Part shown: piece by piece, positions 1 through 8,384 of the stretch
Numbering within the stretch: the first letter of the stretch is position 1
Layout: every line of letters starts with the position of its first letter
Source of the DNA: Comamonas badia DSM 17552
Lineage (GTDB): Bacteria > Pseudomonadota > Gammaproteobacteria > Burkholderiales > Burkholderiaceae_C
Reading direction: 5' to 3'
NCBI RefSeq assembly: GCF_000484635.1
Contig: NZ_AXVM01000003.1
Coordinates: forward strand, 1-64,000
Length of the DNA: 64,000 nt
The notes under the pieces: model-generated
What the model was told of the DNA's origin: nothing
Seen by the model: only the letters and a program-made list of their open reading frames with translations
The model's database searches: none
Made by a program: the position numbers and the translations under genes

Positions 1-242
1 GAGAACACCCCAGTGGCATAACCGTAGACCACCACCTTGACCATCATCGCCGGATGGAACGGCTGATTGCGCGGCCCACCCTTGGCATACCTCGCATGAA
101 ACGCCGACAGATCCAGCGCGTCGACCGTATCGCTGATGAAGTAGGCCAGATGCCCCTGCGGCAGCCACTCCTGCAGCGTCGGCGGCAACAAGAGCGATTG
201 CTCAGGAACGTACGGTATGTAGCTCGCGGTCATGCGCGTCAT
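1..242 (-). CDS. Transposase N-terminus (IS1182-like, DUF772 type), cut by window edge
   Basis: The frame reads inward from MTRMTASYIPYVPEQS and runs off the left edge after about 80 residues. The visible part (PPTLQEWLPQGHLAYFI, then NQPFHPAMMVKVVVYGYATG) matches the N-terminal DUF772 region of IS1182/IS5-like DDE transposases as I know the family. The catalytic DDE core lies outside the window, so activity cannot be judged. The start could be either of two in-frame ATGs three codons apart; I took the outer one. The IS end should lie in the roughly 150 bases to the right, but no terminal inverted repeat can be assigned without the other end. Confidence 0.8.
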   Translation of the reverse strand, partial: MTRMTASYIPYVPEQSLLLPPTLQEWLPQGHLAYFISDTVDALDLSAFHARYAKGGPRNQPFHPAMMVKVVVYGYATGVF

Positions 243-385
243 TCTCTTTCACCATTCCGAGCGCGTGGCGTCTGCCGCGCAGACTCCTAGCCAACGACGC
301 AATCCATTCGCGCCAGCCCACAAGCCCAAACACCTTGCCGATTGCCGCCACGCCCTGGCCTCGTGAATTGGCTCTGACGTGCCCT

Positions 386-409
386 GGGAGCGGCTTGAGC
401 CGCTCCTAC
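386..409. repeat. Single REP-like palindrome (type A)
   Basis: One short palindrome with arms GGAGCGGCT and AGCCGCTCC, followed by TAC. It is a diverged single copy of the element whose common form here is GTGGGAGCGGCTTCAGCCGC followed by GAA. It lies between the transposase fragment and the 3' end of the parvulin gene. REP elements of this GTRG-headed type are known to be mobilised by RAYT transposases; none is present in this window. Confidence 0.75.
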
Positions 410-433
410 GGCAAGGGGAGGATCAGCGGGTTT

Positions 434-1309
434 TCAGGGCTTCTCGCGCGCCACGAAGGCATCGACTGCGTCCTGGCGCACCTGCAGGCCAGACAGCAGG
501 CCATCGACCATTTGCTTGCGATGGCGGTTCATCACATCGACGCGCCCGTCCTGCATCAACTGGTTCTTCACTTCGTCAAAGCTGCGCTGGTGCGCGGCGG
601 TGCGTTCGACCAGTTCGATCAGGTGCCAGCCGTATTTGGTCTTCACCGGCTCGCTGATGTCGCCCGGGTTTTTCAGTTCCTTGAGCGCCGCATCGAACTC
701 GGGCACCATCTTGCCTTCCGGGAAAGTGCCCAGATCGCCGCCACGGACGGCAGAGCCCTTGTCCTGCGAATGCGCCTTGGCCAGTTCTTCGAAGCTGGCG
801 CCGCCGCGGATTTGCGCCAGCAGCTTCTGCGCCTCGGCCTTGGAAGCCTCGGAATCGCCTTCGATCAGGATGTGGCGCGCGTGCGTCTGCGCGGGCACGG
901 CGAAGCGCTCGGGCTGGGCCACATAGGTGGTCTTGGCGTAGGCTTCCAATTCGGCGTCCGTCGGTGGCTCGGCAGCACTGAATTTTTGCATCTGCGCGTC
1001 CGAGAGCACGCGCTCCTCGGCCAGGCGCAATTGTTCGCGCAGCGGCGACGCATCCGCCAGCCCGGCGGCGCGCGCCTCGTTGCTCAGCAGGCGGCGGGCG
1101 AGCAGATTGCGCAGAATCATCTGCATGGTTTGCTTGTTGCGCAGCGCTCCTTCACGGGCCTGTTCGGGCGCACGCTGCAGTTCGGCGTGCAAATCGGCCT
1201 CGGTAATGGTGACGGCGCCCGACTGCACCAGAACGGTGTCGGGTGCGGCGTTGGCGGTCATGGCGACGGCCATGCAGCAGGCACAGAGGGCAAAACGAAA
1301 AATAGTCAT
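434..1309 (-). CDS. Exported parvulin-type peptidyl-prolyl isomerase (SurA/PpiC-like)
   Basis: A 291-residue periplasmic folding factor. Residues 1-22 form a signal peptide ending in TANA. A helical SurA/PpiD-like chaperone segment follows (about 30-130). A single parvulin domain spans about 143-237, recognised by HARHILIEG, FEELAKAHSQD, the GGDLGTF loop and YGWHLIELVE. The ATG has an exported-protein N-terminus and no better alternative. The gene lies directly downstream of the large exported surface protein, with a terminator hairpin between them, so it may serve that protein's export or folding (inference). It is shorter than SurA, which has two parvulin domains, and resembles PrsA/PpiC lone-domain foldases. 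Confidence 0.88.
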   Translation of the reverse strand: MTIFRFALCACCMAVAMTANAAPDTVLVQSGAVTITEADLHAELQRAPEQAREGALRNKQTMQMILRNLLARRLLSNEARAAGLADASPLREQLRLAEERVLSDAQMQKFSAAEPPTDAELEAYAKTTYVAQPERFAVPAQTHARHILIEGDSEASKAEAQKLLAQIRGGASFEELAKAHSQDKGSAVRGGDLGTFPEGKMVPEFDAALKELKNPGDISEPVKTKYGWHLIELVERTAAHQRSFDEVKNQLMQDGRVDVMNRHRKQMVDGLLSGLQVRQDAVDAFVAREKP

Positions 1310-1327
1310 ACGAATGAAAATGGACGT

Positions 1328-1357
1328 AAAAAAAGGCGGGGTCGCCCCCGCCTTTCT
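1328..1357 (-). terminator. Rho-independent terminator of the surface-protein gene
   Basis: Arms AAAGGCGGGG and CCCCGCCTTT enclose a short loop. Read on the minus strand the stem is followed by a T-run. It lies about 35 bases past the stop of the surface-protein gene and just before the parvulin start. It should end most surface-protein transcripts while possibly allowing some read-through into the foldase. Confidence 0.85.
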
Positions 1358-1392
1358 CTTGAGGTCTTGCGACCCGTTTGGTTCCTGACCGA

Positions 1393-2970
1393 TCAGCGCT
1401 CCGTGCGGTGCGGGAAGGTCATGTTGAAGTTGCCCGACGTGCCGGAATCCACATCGGGATTGACCGCCAGCATGAAGGCAGAGCCGAGGATAGGCAGATT
1501 GGTCGCCACAGCGCCCGGCGTGGTGATCTTCATCCAGCCTTCTTCAAACAGCGAACCGCTGGCGCTCTTCTGTTCGAAGTTGGTGACGGCCACTTCGGCG
1601 CCCAGGGCCTTGGTCGGCGCAGTGCCTGCGGCCACGTCGTTGATGCTCAGCACGCTGGTTTCGCCGCAGAACATGGCGCCGGCAGGAGCACCACCGCCCG
1701 GCGAACGCGTGGTGTTGGTCACGTCGCCCGCTTGGGTGGCTTCTTCACGGTTCCAGTAGTTCCAGGTAACGCCCGTCACGCAGGCCTGGTCGCCATTCAT
1801 CGCCGTATTGGCAGCAGCAAACTGAGTCGCATTGGCGGCGTTATAAACCCTGACGCTCGTGGCCGGCGTGTAGTCCACAGCCAATGCATAGCGGCGGGTG
1901 GGCATGGAGAACACCCAGTCGGTCGCGCCGAAGATCCCTTGCAGCGTCCAGAATTCGTTGCTGACCGACGACGTCGAAATCGCAGTAGACAATTCCTGCG
2001 CTTGGAGAGACGGGTTTGCCGCGCCAGCATACGGCGTGGACAGGTCGGGCAAGTCGAATTGGGCGTCGCCAACTACCAAGGCGCCGGTCAGCAACGGGTC
2101 TGCGGTGTAGGCACCGGCAATACCCGCAAGGTCGCCACCCGTGGCTTGGTTAACCTGCGGGAAATACACGATGGCCCCATCCGTCGGAGCTGTGCCAGGA
2201 CCCGTGGTCGCCTCGACGGCGGTCGCAGCGCCAGCCCATGCCACGGCGCGCGGCACGTTGATAATGGTCCAGTTGGCCATCAACCCCGTCGTCGGAGTGG
2301 TGATGCCAGTATTGGCGGTCAGATCAGCAGTCAAACGGCCCGTACCTTGCTTGGGGTTGCCGTCAAGATACGTCCACGCTGCAGCCGATCCTGCAGTGCC
2401 ATTGGCGATGGAGGAGCTGGCGCAAGCTGCAACGCCGTCCTTGTGTTTGATGGCGTTGTACAAAGCCGCAGCCGGGGGCACGTCGGCCATGTTCAGGATC
2501 TCGATATAGCCTTCGCGGGTGTTGGAGGCCAGACGATCCGCATCCCAGGTGCTCTTGAAACGACCCGTTCCGAAGTCGCCATTGACATCGGCAGGCTTGG
2601 TGCAGCTCTTGTCGGCGGTCGTCAACGCGGCCACGCCATTGGGGCCTTGGTGAATGTCGGCCGTCCAGACGTCGCCGGGCGAAAGGAAGACCTGGAAGTC
2701 GTTCACGTCGTCCGAGTTGGCGGCGCCACGGAAACGAATCTTGACGATCTTGCCGTTCGTATTGTCGGTATTGGTGAGGGACAGCAGGGTCTTATTGCCG
2801 TTCTGCGCCGAGTAGTAAGGCACGATCAGGATATGACCGGTACCCGTGGGGCTCAACGTCAGGGCCGTGGCGGTACCAGGAACAGGCGCTGCATCGGTAA
2901 TGGCGAGAGCACTGCCGGCAAAACCACCCAAGGCTGCCGCAACACCCAGGGCAAGAACACTTTTCTTCAT
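1393..2970 (-). CDS. Large exported surface protein of unknown function
   Basis: A 525-residue protein with a clear Sec signal peptide (MKKSVLALGVAAALGGFAGS, ending ALA). The mature part is rich in G, A, T, N and S and predicted mostly beta, with few charges and several cysteines (for example DKSCTKP, AACASSS, DQACVTG, MFCGE). The N-terminal motif GHILIVPYYSAQNGNKTLLS followed by NTDNTNGK recurs in beta-proteobacterial 'cell surface protein' families of unknown role; that is recollection, not a search. The start was chosen at MKK because GGAG lies 7-8 bases upstream; a GTG-type extension of 12 residues is less likely. There is no membrane anchor or beta-barrel C-terminal signature, so it may be a surface-layer-like or secreted protein. 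The nearby type II secretion operon is a possible exporter (inference). Confidence 0.75.
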   Translation of the reverse strand: MKKSVLALGVAAALGGFAGSALAITDAAPVPGTATALTLSPTGTGHILIVPYYSAQNGNKTLLSLTNTDNTNGKIVKIRFRGAANSDDVNDFQVFLSPGDVWTADIHQGPNGVAALTTADKSCTKPADVNGDFGTGRFKSTWDADRLASNTREGYIEILNMADVPPAAALYNAIKHKDGVAACASSSIANGTAGSAAAWTYLDGNPKQGTGRLTADLTANTGITTPTTGLMANWTIINVPRAVAWAGAATAVEATTGPGTAPTDGAIVYFPQVNQATGGDLAGIAGAYTADPLLTGALVVGDAQFDLPDLSTPYAGAANPSLQAQELSTAISTSSVSNEFWTLQGIFGATDWVFSMPTRRYALAVDYTPATSVRVYNAANATQFAAANTAMNGDQACVTGVTWNYWNREEATQAGDVTNTTRSPGGGAPAGAMFCGETSVLSINDVAAGTAPTKALGAEVAVTNFEQKSASGSLFEEGWMKITTPGAVATNLPILGSAFMLAVNPDVDSGTSGNFNMTFPHRTER

Positions 2971-3181
2971 AGAGACTCCAGTTGAGAAGTTGTTTGGCGC
3001 AACCAAAATAAAAGGGGATCGTTTACGCCTGTGAATCCTAGCACAGCGACTGCCTTAGCCACGTTATAGACAAAGCCGCGCTGCTCAAATGTTGGTGAAA
3101 CACAACGAAATCGCTCTATAAACATCCCTCCATCCATCACAACCGTCGATGCAATGCGCACAACAGATTCAACAAAGTGTT

Positions 3182-3616
3182 TTACACATTGATGTACAAC
3201 CACCACTGCCCATCCTGCAGCACCCACGTTTCATCAAAGTAAGTTGGTACTGTACTGCCTGCGCCGCGACCGACAAGGGATTTGGACTCGATACGCACCG
3301 TCGCCAGGCATTTGGTTGCGCTGGGACAACGCACGCGGCTGACTTCTGCCGCTTTCCAGCGCACGGCCGAGCCGCGACTGCCGGCGAACGCATCTTGCGG
3401 GAAGATGCTGCGCACACCCGGCGCAAGGTAGCCATACGCAGTGGGCACGTCTTTCTTGAGCATGGCGGCCCAGTAGGCATTGGCGCGTGCCTCCACGATC
3501 TGTTCGGGGGTTTGCGGCGTGGGCGCCAGCGCGGCGCAGCCGGCGAGGACGGCGGCGGCCAGCAGCGCGGCAAGGGGGCGTGCACGGCGCAGGGGGGTGG
3601 TTTTGAATGCGGTCAT
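3182..3616 (-). CDS. Small predicted outer-membrane lipoprotein, NTF2-like
   Basis: A 144-residue protein with a lipoprotein signal ending in the lipobox LAGC (Cys27). The body (ARANAYWAAMLKKDVPTAYG, YFDETWVLQDGQWWLYIN) has the pattern of small NTF2/SnoaL-like folds, ending in a Trp-rich strand. The start MTAFKTT is the only Met that gives a proper lipoprotein signal; the frame is open further upstream but there it runs through a REP pair. It sits just downstream of gspD on the same strand and may be its last co-transcribed gene. A pilotin-like role for the secretin is possible but unsupported by sequence motifs. Confidence 0.7.
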   Translation of the reverse strand: MTAFKTTPLRRARPLAALLAAAVLAGCAALAPTPQTPEQIVEARANAYWAAMLKKDVPTAYGYLAPGVRSIFPQDAFAGSRGSAVRWKAAEVSRVRCPSATKCLATVRIESKSLVGRGAGSTVPTYFDETWVLQDGQWWLYINV

Positions 3617-3646
3617 GGGGTGGTTGGGGTCAAGGGGTGGGGTGCA

Positions 3647-3715
3647 TTCGCGGCTGAAGCCGCTCCCACAGGAGAGGGCTCGGCCTGGTTTTGTGGGAGC
3701 GGCTTCAGCCGCGAA
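3647..3715. repeat. REP pair (type A) between gspD and the lipoprotein gene
   Basis: Two 23-base copies in opposite orientation: one reads TTCGCGGCTGAAGCCGCTCC with CAC, the other is its exact reverse complement, 23 bases further on. Each copy can form its own hairpin and the two can pair with each other. This paired arrangement is the BIME-like form of REP elements. Confidence 0.9.
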
Positions 3716-3737
3716 TGTTCCCGGCAGCCGGGGGGCA

Positions 3738-6113
3738 TCATTGGACCTGGCCTTCGGCCGGCGGCGCGGGATGGCTGGCGGCTTCCAGGCCTTGCAGGCC
3801 CTGCAGGCGCTCGCGCAGTTCCCGGCCGACTTCGCGGATTTCAGGGTCGGTGCGCACCACGCGCGGGGTGATGACGACGAGCAGCTCGGTGCGCGCGCTG
3901 CTGGTGGTGGTGGCGCCGAACAGCGCGCCGATGATGGGGATTTCATGCAGGATGGGCACGCCGGACTTGCCGGTGGTGGCGTTGTCCTTGATGAGGCCCC
4001 CCAGCACGATGGCCTGGCCCGAGCGCACGGCCACCTTGGAGTTGATCTGGCGCTGCAGGAAGGCGCGCTGGCCGGTGACGACGTCTTCGTCGCCCACGTC
4101 GGTGACGGATTGGCTGATGTTCATGGTGACGAGGTCGCCCGAGTTGACCGAGGGCTGCACCTGCAGCTGCACGCCGGTATCCTTGTACTGGTAGGTGGTG
4201 GTGGTCTGGTTGCCTATGGTGTTGAGGTTGGTCGTCTCGCCGGTGCGTATGGGCTGCTGCGTGCCCACGGCCATGGTGGCGACCTGGTTGTCGAGCACCA
4301 TGAGCGAGGGGCTGGAGATGACCTTGATGAGCGATTTGCCGGCCAGGGCGTTGAGCGTGGCGCGCACCTTGCCCAGGGAATCGGTCAGCGTGTAGGAGAA
4401 GCCGCCAGTGGCCGCCGCCGGCAGCTGGCCGACGATGCCGGCGCCGGGGCCGCGGCGGTGGCTGTCGCTGAAGGCCCATTGCAGGCCGTATTTGAGGTCG
4501 TCGCTCAAGGTGACTTCGATGATGCTGGCTTCGATGAGCACCTGGGTGGGGGGCAGGTCCAGGCGCTTCAAGGCGGATTCGATCTTGTCGAATTCGGCGC
4601 GCGTGGCCCACACCAGCAGGGAGTTGTTGGCGTCGTCGGCCATCACGCGCACGCTGCCGAGCTGGGCCACGGCGGGCTGTGTGGCCTGCGTGGCGCTGCC
4701 CAGGCGGTTTTGCCCGGCCAACCCGGCGGCGCCGAAACCGCCGCCCATGGTGCCGCCGCCGGCACCGCCGAAGCCGCCGCCAAAGCCGCCGCCCGCGCCC
4801 CCGCCAAAGGGCTGGCCGGCGGTAGCGCCAAAGCCCGCCTGCGCGCCAAAGCTGGCGCCGCTGGTGCTGCCCAGGCCGGGGGCCACCGGGCTTACCTGCG
4901 CGGGCGCGGGCGCGGCGCCGCCAAAGATGCCGCTGAGCACGCTGGCCAGGTGGCGCGCGTCGCCGTTCTGCACACGGTAGATGTTGAGCTGCGGCTCGCT
5001 GGCGTTGTCGCCGGGCTGGTCGAGCTTTTCTATCCAGCGGCGGGCGATGTCGAGGTATTCGGCGCGCGGGGTGACGACGAGGATGCTGTTCAGTCGCTCC
5101 ACGGGCATGACGCGCAGCGCGCCGAAGACCGGGTTGGCGGCGCCGAGCATTTCGGGCGCGGCGGCGGCACCCGCTGGCGCGGCGGCGCCGGCGGGCAGCC
5201 CGGCCGCTGCCTGGGGCAGCGCCGGGGCGCCGCGCGTGCCGGCCTGGGCGGTGGCGGGCGCGCCGCCGCTCACCAGGCGCAGCGCGGCTTCCACCTCCTT
5301 GATGCTGGCGTGCTTGAGCGGGAAGAGGCCGACGGACATGCCCTTGAGCAGGTCCACGTCGAAGGTGCGCACCACTTCAAGCCAGCCTTCGGCCTGGTTG
5401 CGCGTGCCGATCATGACGAGCAGGTTGCGCAGGCCATCGACGCGCACGATGGCATCCGCCGGGGCCATGGGGCGCAGGATGGTGGCCATCTCCTGCGCGC
5501 CGATGTAGCGCAGCGGAATGAGCACGGCGCCGTAGCCGGGGGCGAGCGGCTTGCCGTCGGCCAGGCGCAGGTTGGCGGCCACGCCGCGCAGGGCCTCGGG
5601 CTTGCCGATGTGATACACGCCACGCGCATCGCGCGCCATGGCCAGGCCGTTGGCCTGCAGCGCGCCTTCGAGCAGCGCCAGCGCGTCATCCGCCGAGACG
5701 GGGCCGCGCGTGGCCAGCGTGACGGTGCCGGCGATGGGCTGGTGCAGCACGTAGTCGGTCTTGAGCACTTCGCGCATGAAGACGTGGATGACGTCCACGA
5801 TGGGGGCGTCTTCGAAGCGGTAGCTGCTGGCGCTGCCTTTGGGCATGGGGACCACCTTGGGCGCGGCGATGACGTGGTCGTCGCCGCGCAGCAGGCGGGG
5901 TTCGCCGGCGGCAGGTTCGCCGGCGGGGGGGGTGCTGGCGGCGGGTTCGCTGGCGGCTGGTGGCTCTGCCGTTGCCGCGGCAGCCGACGCTGCCGGAATG
6001 GCCGCGGGCGCATCCTCCACGGGCACGGCGGGCGGCACCTGCGCGCAGGAGGCCAGCAGCAGCGCACCGGCGGCAAGCAGGGGGCGGACGAGGAAGGGGG
6101 GATGGGTCATCAT
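3738..6113 (-). CDS. gspD: Type II secretion secretin GspD
   Basis: A 791-residue outer-membrane secretin that forms the exit channel of the type II system. The N-terminus is a lipoprotein signal with lipobox LLASC (Cys23), so this secretin is itself lipidated and may not need a pilotin. N0 lies at about 95-170 (SSYRFEDAPIVDVIHVF), N1-N3 ring domains follow, and a Gly-rich spacer (GGGAGGGFGGGFGGAGGG) precedes the C-terminal secretin domain with VLDNQVATMAVGTQQPI and VRSGQAIVLGGLI. The Ala/Pro-rich segment after the lipobox and the Gly-rich spacer are unusually long. It is near the end of the gsp operon, separated from the gene before it by a REP pair. Two consecutive ATGs could serve as start. 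Confidence 0.95.
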   Translation of the reverse strand: MMTHPPFLVRPLLAAGALLLASCAQVPPAVPVEDAPAAIPAASAAAATAEPPAASEPAASTPPAGEPAAGEPRLLRGDDHVIAAPKVVPMPKGSASSYRFEDAPIVDVIHVFMREVLKTDYVLHQPIAGTVTLATRGPVSADDALALLEGALQANGLAMARDARGVYHIGKPEALRGVAANLRLADGKPLAPGYGAVLIPLRYIGAQEMATILRPMAPADAIVRVDGLRNLLVMIGTRNQAEGWLEVVRTFDVDLLKGMSVGLFPLKHASIKEVEAALRLVSGGAPATAQAGTRGAPALPQAAAGLPAGAAAPAGAAAAPEMLGAANPVFGALRVMPVERLNSILVVTPRAEYLDIARRWIEKLDQPGDNASEPQLNIYRVQNGDARHLASVLSGIFGGAAPAPAQVSPVAPGLGSTSGASFGAQAGFGATAGQPFGGGAGGGFGGGFGGAGGGTMGGGFGAAGLAGQNRLGSATQATQPAVAQLGSVRVMADDANNSLLVWATRAEFDKIESALKRLDLPPTQVLIEASIIEVTLSDDLKYGLQWAFSDSHRRGPGAGIVGQLPAAATGGFSYTLTDSLGKVRATLNALAGKSLIKVISSPSLMVLDNQVATMAVGTQQPIRTGETTNLNTIGNQTTTTYQYKDTGVQLQVQPSVNSGDLVTMNISQSVTDVGDEDVVTGQRAFLQRQINSKVAVRSGQAIVLGGLIKDNATTGKSGVPILHEIPIIGALFGATTTSSARTELLVVITPRVVRTDPEIREVGRELRERLQGLQGLEAASHPAPPAEGQVQ

Positions 6114-6133
6114 GGGGTCGGTCGGGCAAGGCG

Positions 6134-6212
6134 TTCACGGCTGAAGCCGCTCCCACGGGGGAAGAAGATCGCAAGGGGATGCTTCCGCCGTGGGAGCGGC
6201 TTCAGCCGCGAA
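6134..6212. repeat. REP pair (type A) upstream of gspD
   Basis: Two inverted copies of the 23-base palindrome (TTCACGGCTGAAGCCGCTCC with CAC, and GTGGGAGCGGCTTCAGCCGC with GAA) separated by 33 bases, filling the gap between the GspC/N-like gene and gspD. One copy has an A for G change. The pair lies within 25 bases of the gspD start, where it could affect translation or processing of the operon mRNA. Confidence 0.9.
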
Positions 6213-6237
6213 GAGGCCATGTGCGCAAGCATGGGCA

Positions 6238-6762
6238 TCAGCGTTTGCGGCCGGCGGGGGCGGCCGGGTTTGCAGGGCGGGAGATGGCGAGCTCAAGCAC
6301 GCGGCTCTTGCCCGCGCGCGTGAGCGTGGCGGCGCGGTCCTGCACGGAGTGCAGCGTCCAGCCGCCGACCTGCTCCTTGAGCGCGACGCGCTGCACCACC
6401 CCGGCGCCGGTGCGCACGAGTGCTCCGGCGCGGCCGTCGGCGGCGGTGTACAGGCCGATGAGCTTCACGTCCTTGAGGGTGTCGGCGGCGGGGGTTTCGT
6501 CCGCCGCGGCCTTGGGCGGCGGCGGGCGGCGGGTGGGGGAGAACAGCGGGCGGTCGAGCGTGGCGACGAAGGCGCGGGTGTCCATGGCGGCCACGCGGGG
6601 CAGCTCGGTGGCGGCGGCGCCGAGTTCGGGCGCCACGGCGGCGGGCGGCTGCCAGGCGAGCGAGCGCGGCGCGGCGCTGGCGGGGTCGAGCCAGAGCCAG
6701 GCCAGCGCCGCCAGCAGCAGCGCATCGAGCACGAGGAAGAGGCGCAGGCCGAGGTTGTTCAT
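6238..6762 (-). CDS. Small GspC/GspN-like inner-membrane component
   Basis: A 174-residue protein with one N-terminal transmembrane helix (about 7-28) and a Pro/Ala-rich linker. A C-terminal domain (about 95-160: LKDVKLIGLYTAADGRAGAL, GGWTLHSVQDRAATLT) has the beta pattern of the GspC homology region, which contacts the secretin N0 domain. It lacks a PDZ or coiled-coil extension, so it is a minimal GspC; databases may label it GspN. It overlaps gspM by 4 bases and precedes gspD, the expected place for the piece that links inner-membrane platform and secretin. The assignment rests on fold pattern and position. Confidence 0.7.
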   Translation of the reverse strand: MNNLGLRLFLVLDALLLAALAWLWLDPASAAPRSLAWQPPAAVAPELGAAATELPRVAAMDTRAFVATLDRPLFSPTRRPPPPKAAADETPAADTLKDVKLIGLYTAADGRAGALVRTGAGVVQRVALKEQVGGWTLHSVQDRAATLTRAGKSRVLELAISRPANPAAPAGRKR

Positions 6763-7313
6763 GGCGCGCGGGCGTGCAGCACGGAGAGGGTCAATTGCAC
6801 GGCGAGGCGCTGGGCATCGTCGCCGCGGCGCTGGGGCGCCTGCTGCACGTTCATGCCGTCGATCAGCACCACCGGGGTAAGGCTGGGCAGGATGGTGAGC
6901 GCGCTTTGCAGGTGCAGCAACTCGCCTTCCACGCGCAGCGCCAGCGGGATGCGATCAAAACCCTGGGTCTCCTGCTTGGGCAGCACCTGCGTGCTGACCA
7001 CGGTGAGGCCGGCCTGGGTGAAGACGCCGCGCACGCGCTGCAGGGCGTCGTTGCCGGCCTGGGTGGGGTCGCTGTCGGCCAGATAGACGTAGGCGGCCAG
7101 CTGCTTGCGCGCGCCGGCAAGGCGCTGGGTGAGTTCGGGCGCTTTTTCCTGCAGCCCGGCCAGGCGGGCGTAGCGCGGGGCCAGGGTCTGCAATTGCCCG
7201 GTGGCCCATTGGTGCTTGCGCCACACATAGTCGGCCCCCGCGAGCAGGGGCAGCAGGACGAAGGCGAGGGTGAGCGCGACGAGCAGCCACTCGCGGCGCG
7301 TCAGGGCGCTCAT
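6759..7313 (-). CDS. gspM: Type II secretion protein GspM
   Basis: A 184-residue bitopic inner-membrane protein: a short cytoplasmic head (MSALTRREW), one helix (LLVALTLAFVLLPLLAG), a periplasmic coiled coil (about 45-90) and a ferredoxin-like domain (about 95-180). It partners GspL in the inner-membrane platform. The start was placed at the ATG overlapping the gspL stop by 4 bases (ATGA); a longer open frame upstream is an artefact of the GC-rich gspL sequence. Length fits the family. Confidence 0.88.
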   Translation of the reverse strand: MSALTRREWLLVALTLAFVLLPLLAGADYVWRKHQWATGQLQTLAPRYARLAGLQEKAPELTQRLAGARKQLAAYVYLADSDPTQAGNDALQRVRGVFTQAGLTVVSTQVLPKQETQGFDRIPLALRVEGELLHLQSALTILPSLTPVVLIDGMNVQQAPQRRGDDAQRLAVQLTLSVLHARAP

Positions 7314-8377
7314 CGGGCACCCCCGGGCGCGGCGGGTGCTTCGGGCTGCAGCGTCAGTTCGATCTGGAAGACTTCCTTGCCGGTGCCGGTGCGGGTGGCG
7401 GCGGTGGGGGCGCGCACGTCCTTGAAGCCGGGCTGGCTGCCAAGTTTTTGCACCAGCGCGGCGGTGTCGGGCGTCTGCCCGACGAGGGTGATGCGGCTGC
7501 CGTCGATCTGCAGGCGCTGCAGCACGGTGTCGTCGGGCAGCAGCTGGGTGAGGGTTTGCAGCGTGCGCACGGGGCTGACGCGCTCGCCCATGATCTGGCC
7601 CAGCGCCCGCAGCTGGCCTTCCACGGCCACCAGCGCCTCGCGCTCGGCCACGGCGGGGCGGGCTTTTTCGACCAGCCCGACCCAGGCGGCCACCGCGCCC
7701 AGCGCGCGCTGGCGCAGCTGCAGGGTGGGGGTGAGCGCGAGCGCGAGCGCGAGCGCGCAGGCGATGGCGGCAAGCAGCACGCACCACCCGGCGCTGCGCC
7801 GCTCGGCCTGCCGGCGGCGCGCCTCGCCAAAGCCGGGCAAGACCATGGCGCGGGCAGCGTCTTGCCCGGTGCGAACCCAGATTTCGGGCGCGACGGCCGG
7901 GGCAGGCACCATGCCAGCCACGTGGCTGGCGATGGCGCGGCGGGAGGCGAGCACCAGCTCGGCCCGCGGGGCGGCGCCTGCGCCAGCGCCTGCTTCGGCG
8001 AACGCCCAGACGAGGTCGTCCGGCGCAAAGGGGCTCAAGGCGCGGGCCTGCAGTTCAAGCGCCGCGCGGCGCTGCGCCGGCGCCAGGCGCGGCAGTGCCA
8101 GCAAGCGGCGCAGCACCAGCGCCTCGGGCAGCTCGATGGCGGCGAAGGGGGCTGCCTGGTGCGCCGAGGCGTGGCGCTGGCGGCCAAACAGCCCGGCGCC
8201 AGCCGCCTGCCACAGGGCTTGCGACCCTTCTGCCTCGTATACGAGAACGGCGGGATGGGGCGCCAGCCAGGCGAAGGCAGGCAGGCCGAACAGCTTGCCC
8301 CAGGCCTGCCGCACGTCCTGCCACAGGGCGGGCAACTGCAGGCCGAACAGCCTGAGATCGGAGGTGGCGATGGACAT
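7310..8377 (-). CDS. gspL: Type II secretion protein GspL
   Basis: A 355-residue inner-membrane platform protein. The N-terminal half is the actin-like cytoplasmic domain that binds the ATPase GspE (SPFAPDDLVWAFAEA, ELVLASRRAIASHVAG). A transmembrane helix at about 215-235 (AGWCVLLAAIACALALALAL) follows, then a periplasmic coiled coil and ferredoxin-like domain (DDTVLQRLQIDGSRITLVGQ). The start MSIATSDL gives the usual N-terminus and lies 7 bases from the gspK stop; the frame remains open upstream without coding character. Confidence 0.9.
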   Translation of the reverse strand: MSIATSDLRLFGLQLPALWQDVRQAWGKLFGLPAFAWLAPHPAVLVYEAEGSQALWQAAGAGLFGRQRHASAHQAAPFAAIELPEALVLRRLLALPRLAPAQRRAALELQARALSPFAPDDLVWAFAEAGAGAGAAPRAELVLASRRAIASHVAGMVPAPAVAPEIWVRTGQDAARAMVLPGFGEARRRQAERRSAGWCVLLAAIACALALALALTPTLQLRQRALGAVAAWVGLVEKARPAVAEREALVAVEGQLRALGQIMGERVSPVRTLQTLTQLLPDDTVLQRLQIDGSRITLVGQTPDTAALVQKLGSQPGFKDVRAPTAATRTGTGKEVFQIELTLQPEAPAAPGGAR

Positions 8378-8384
8378 GGGGGCG

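Noticed and set aside
335-1759. Long plus-strand open frame opposite the parvulin and surface-protein genes
   Set aside because: It is antisense to two well-supported genes, has no ribosome site, and its composition is that of a GC-rich shadow frame.
3480-3946. Longer start for the small lipoprotein gene inside gspD and the REP pair
   Set aside because: The upstream extension is translated REP and gspD antiframe; the internal Met gives a proper lipoprotein signal.
3480-6323. 947-codon plus-strand open frame opposite gspD
   Set aside because: Gly/Ala/Arg/His-rich shadow of gspD and flanking repeats; the opposite strand has clear secretin domains.
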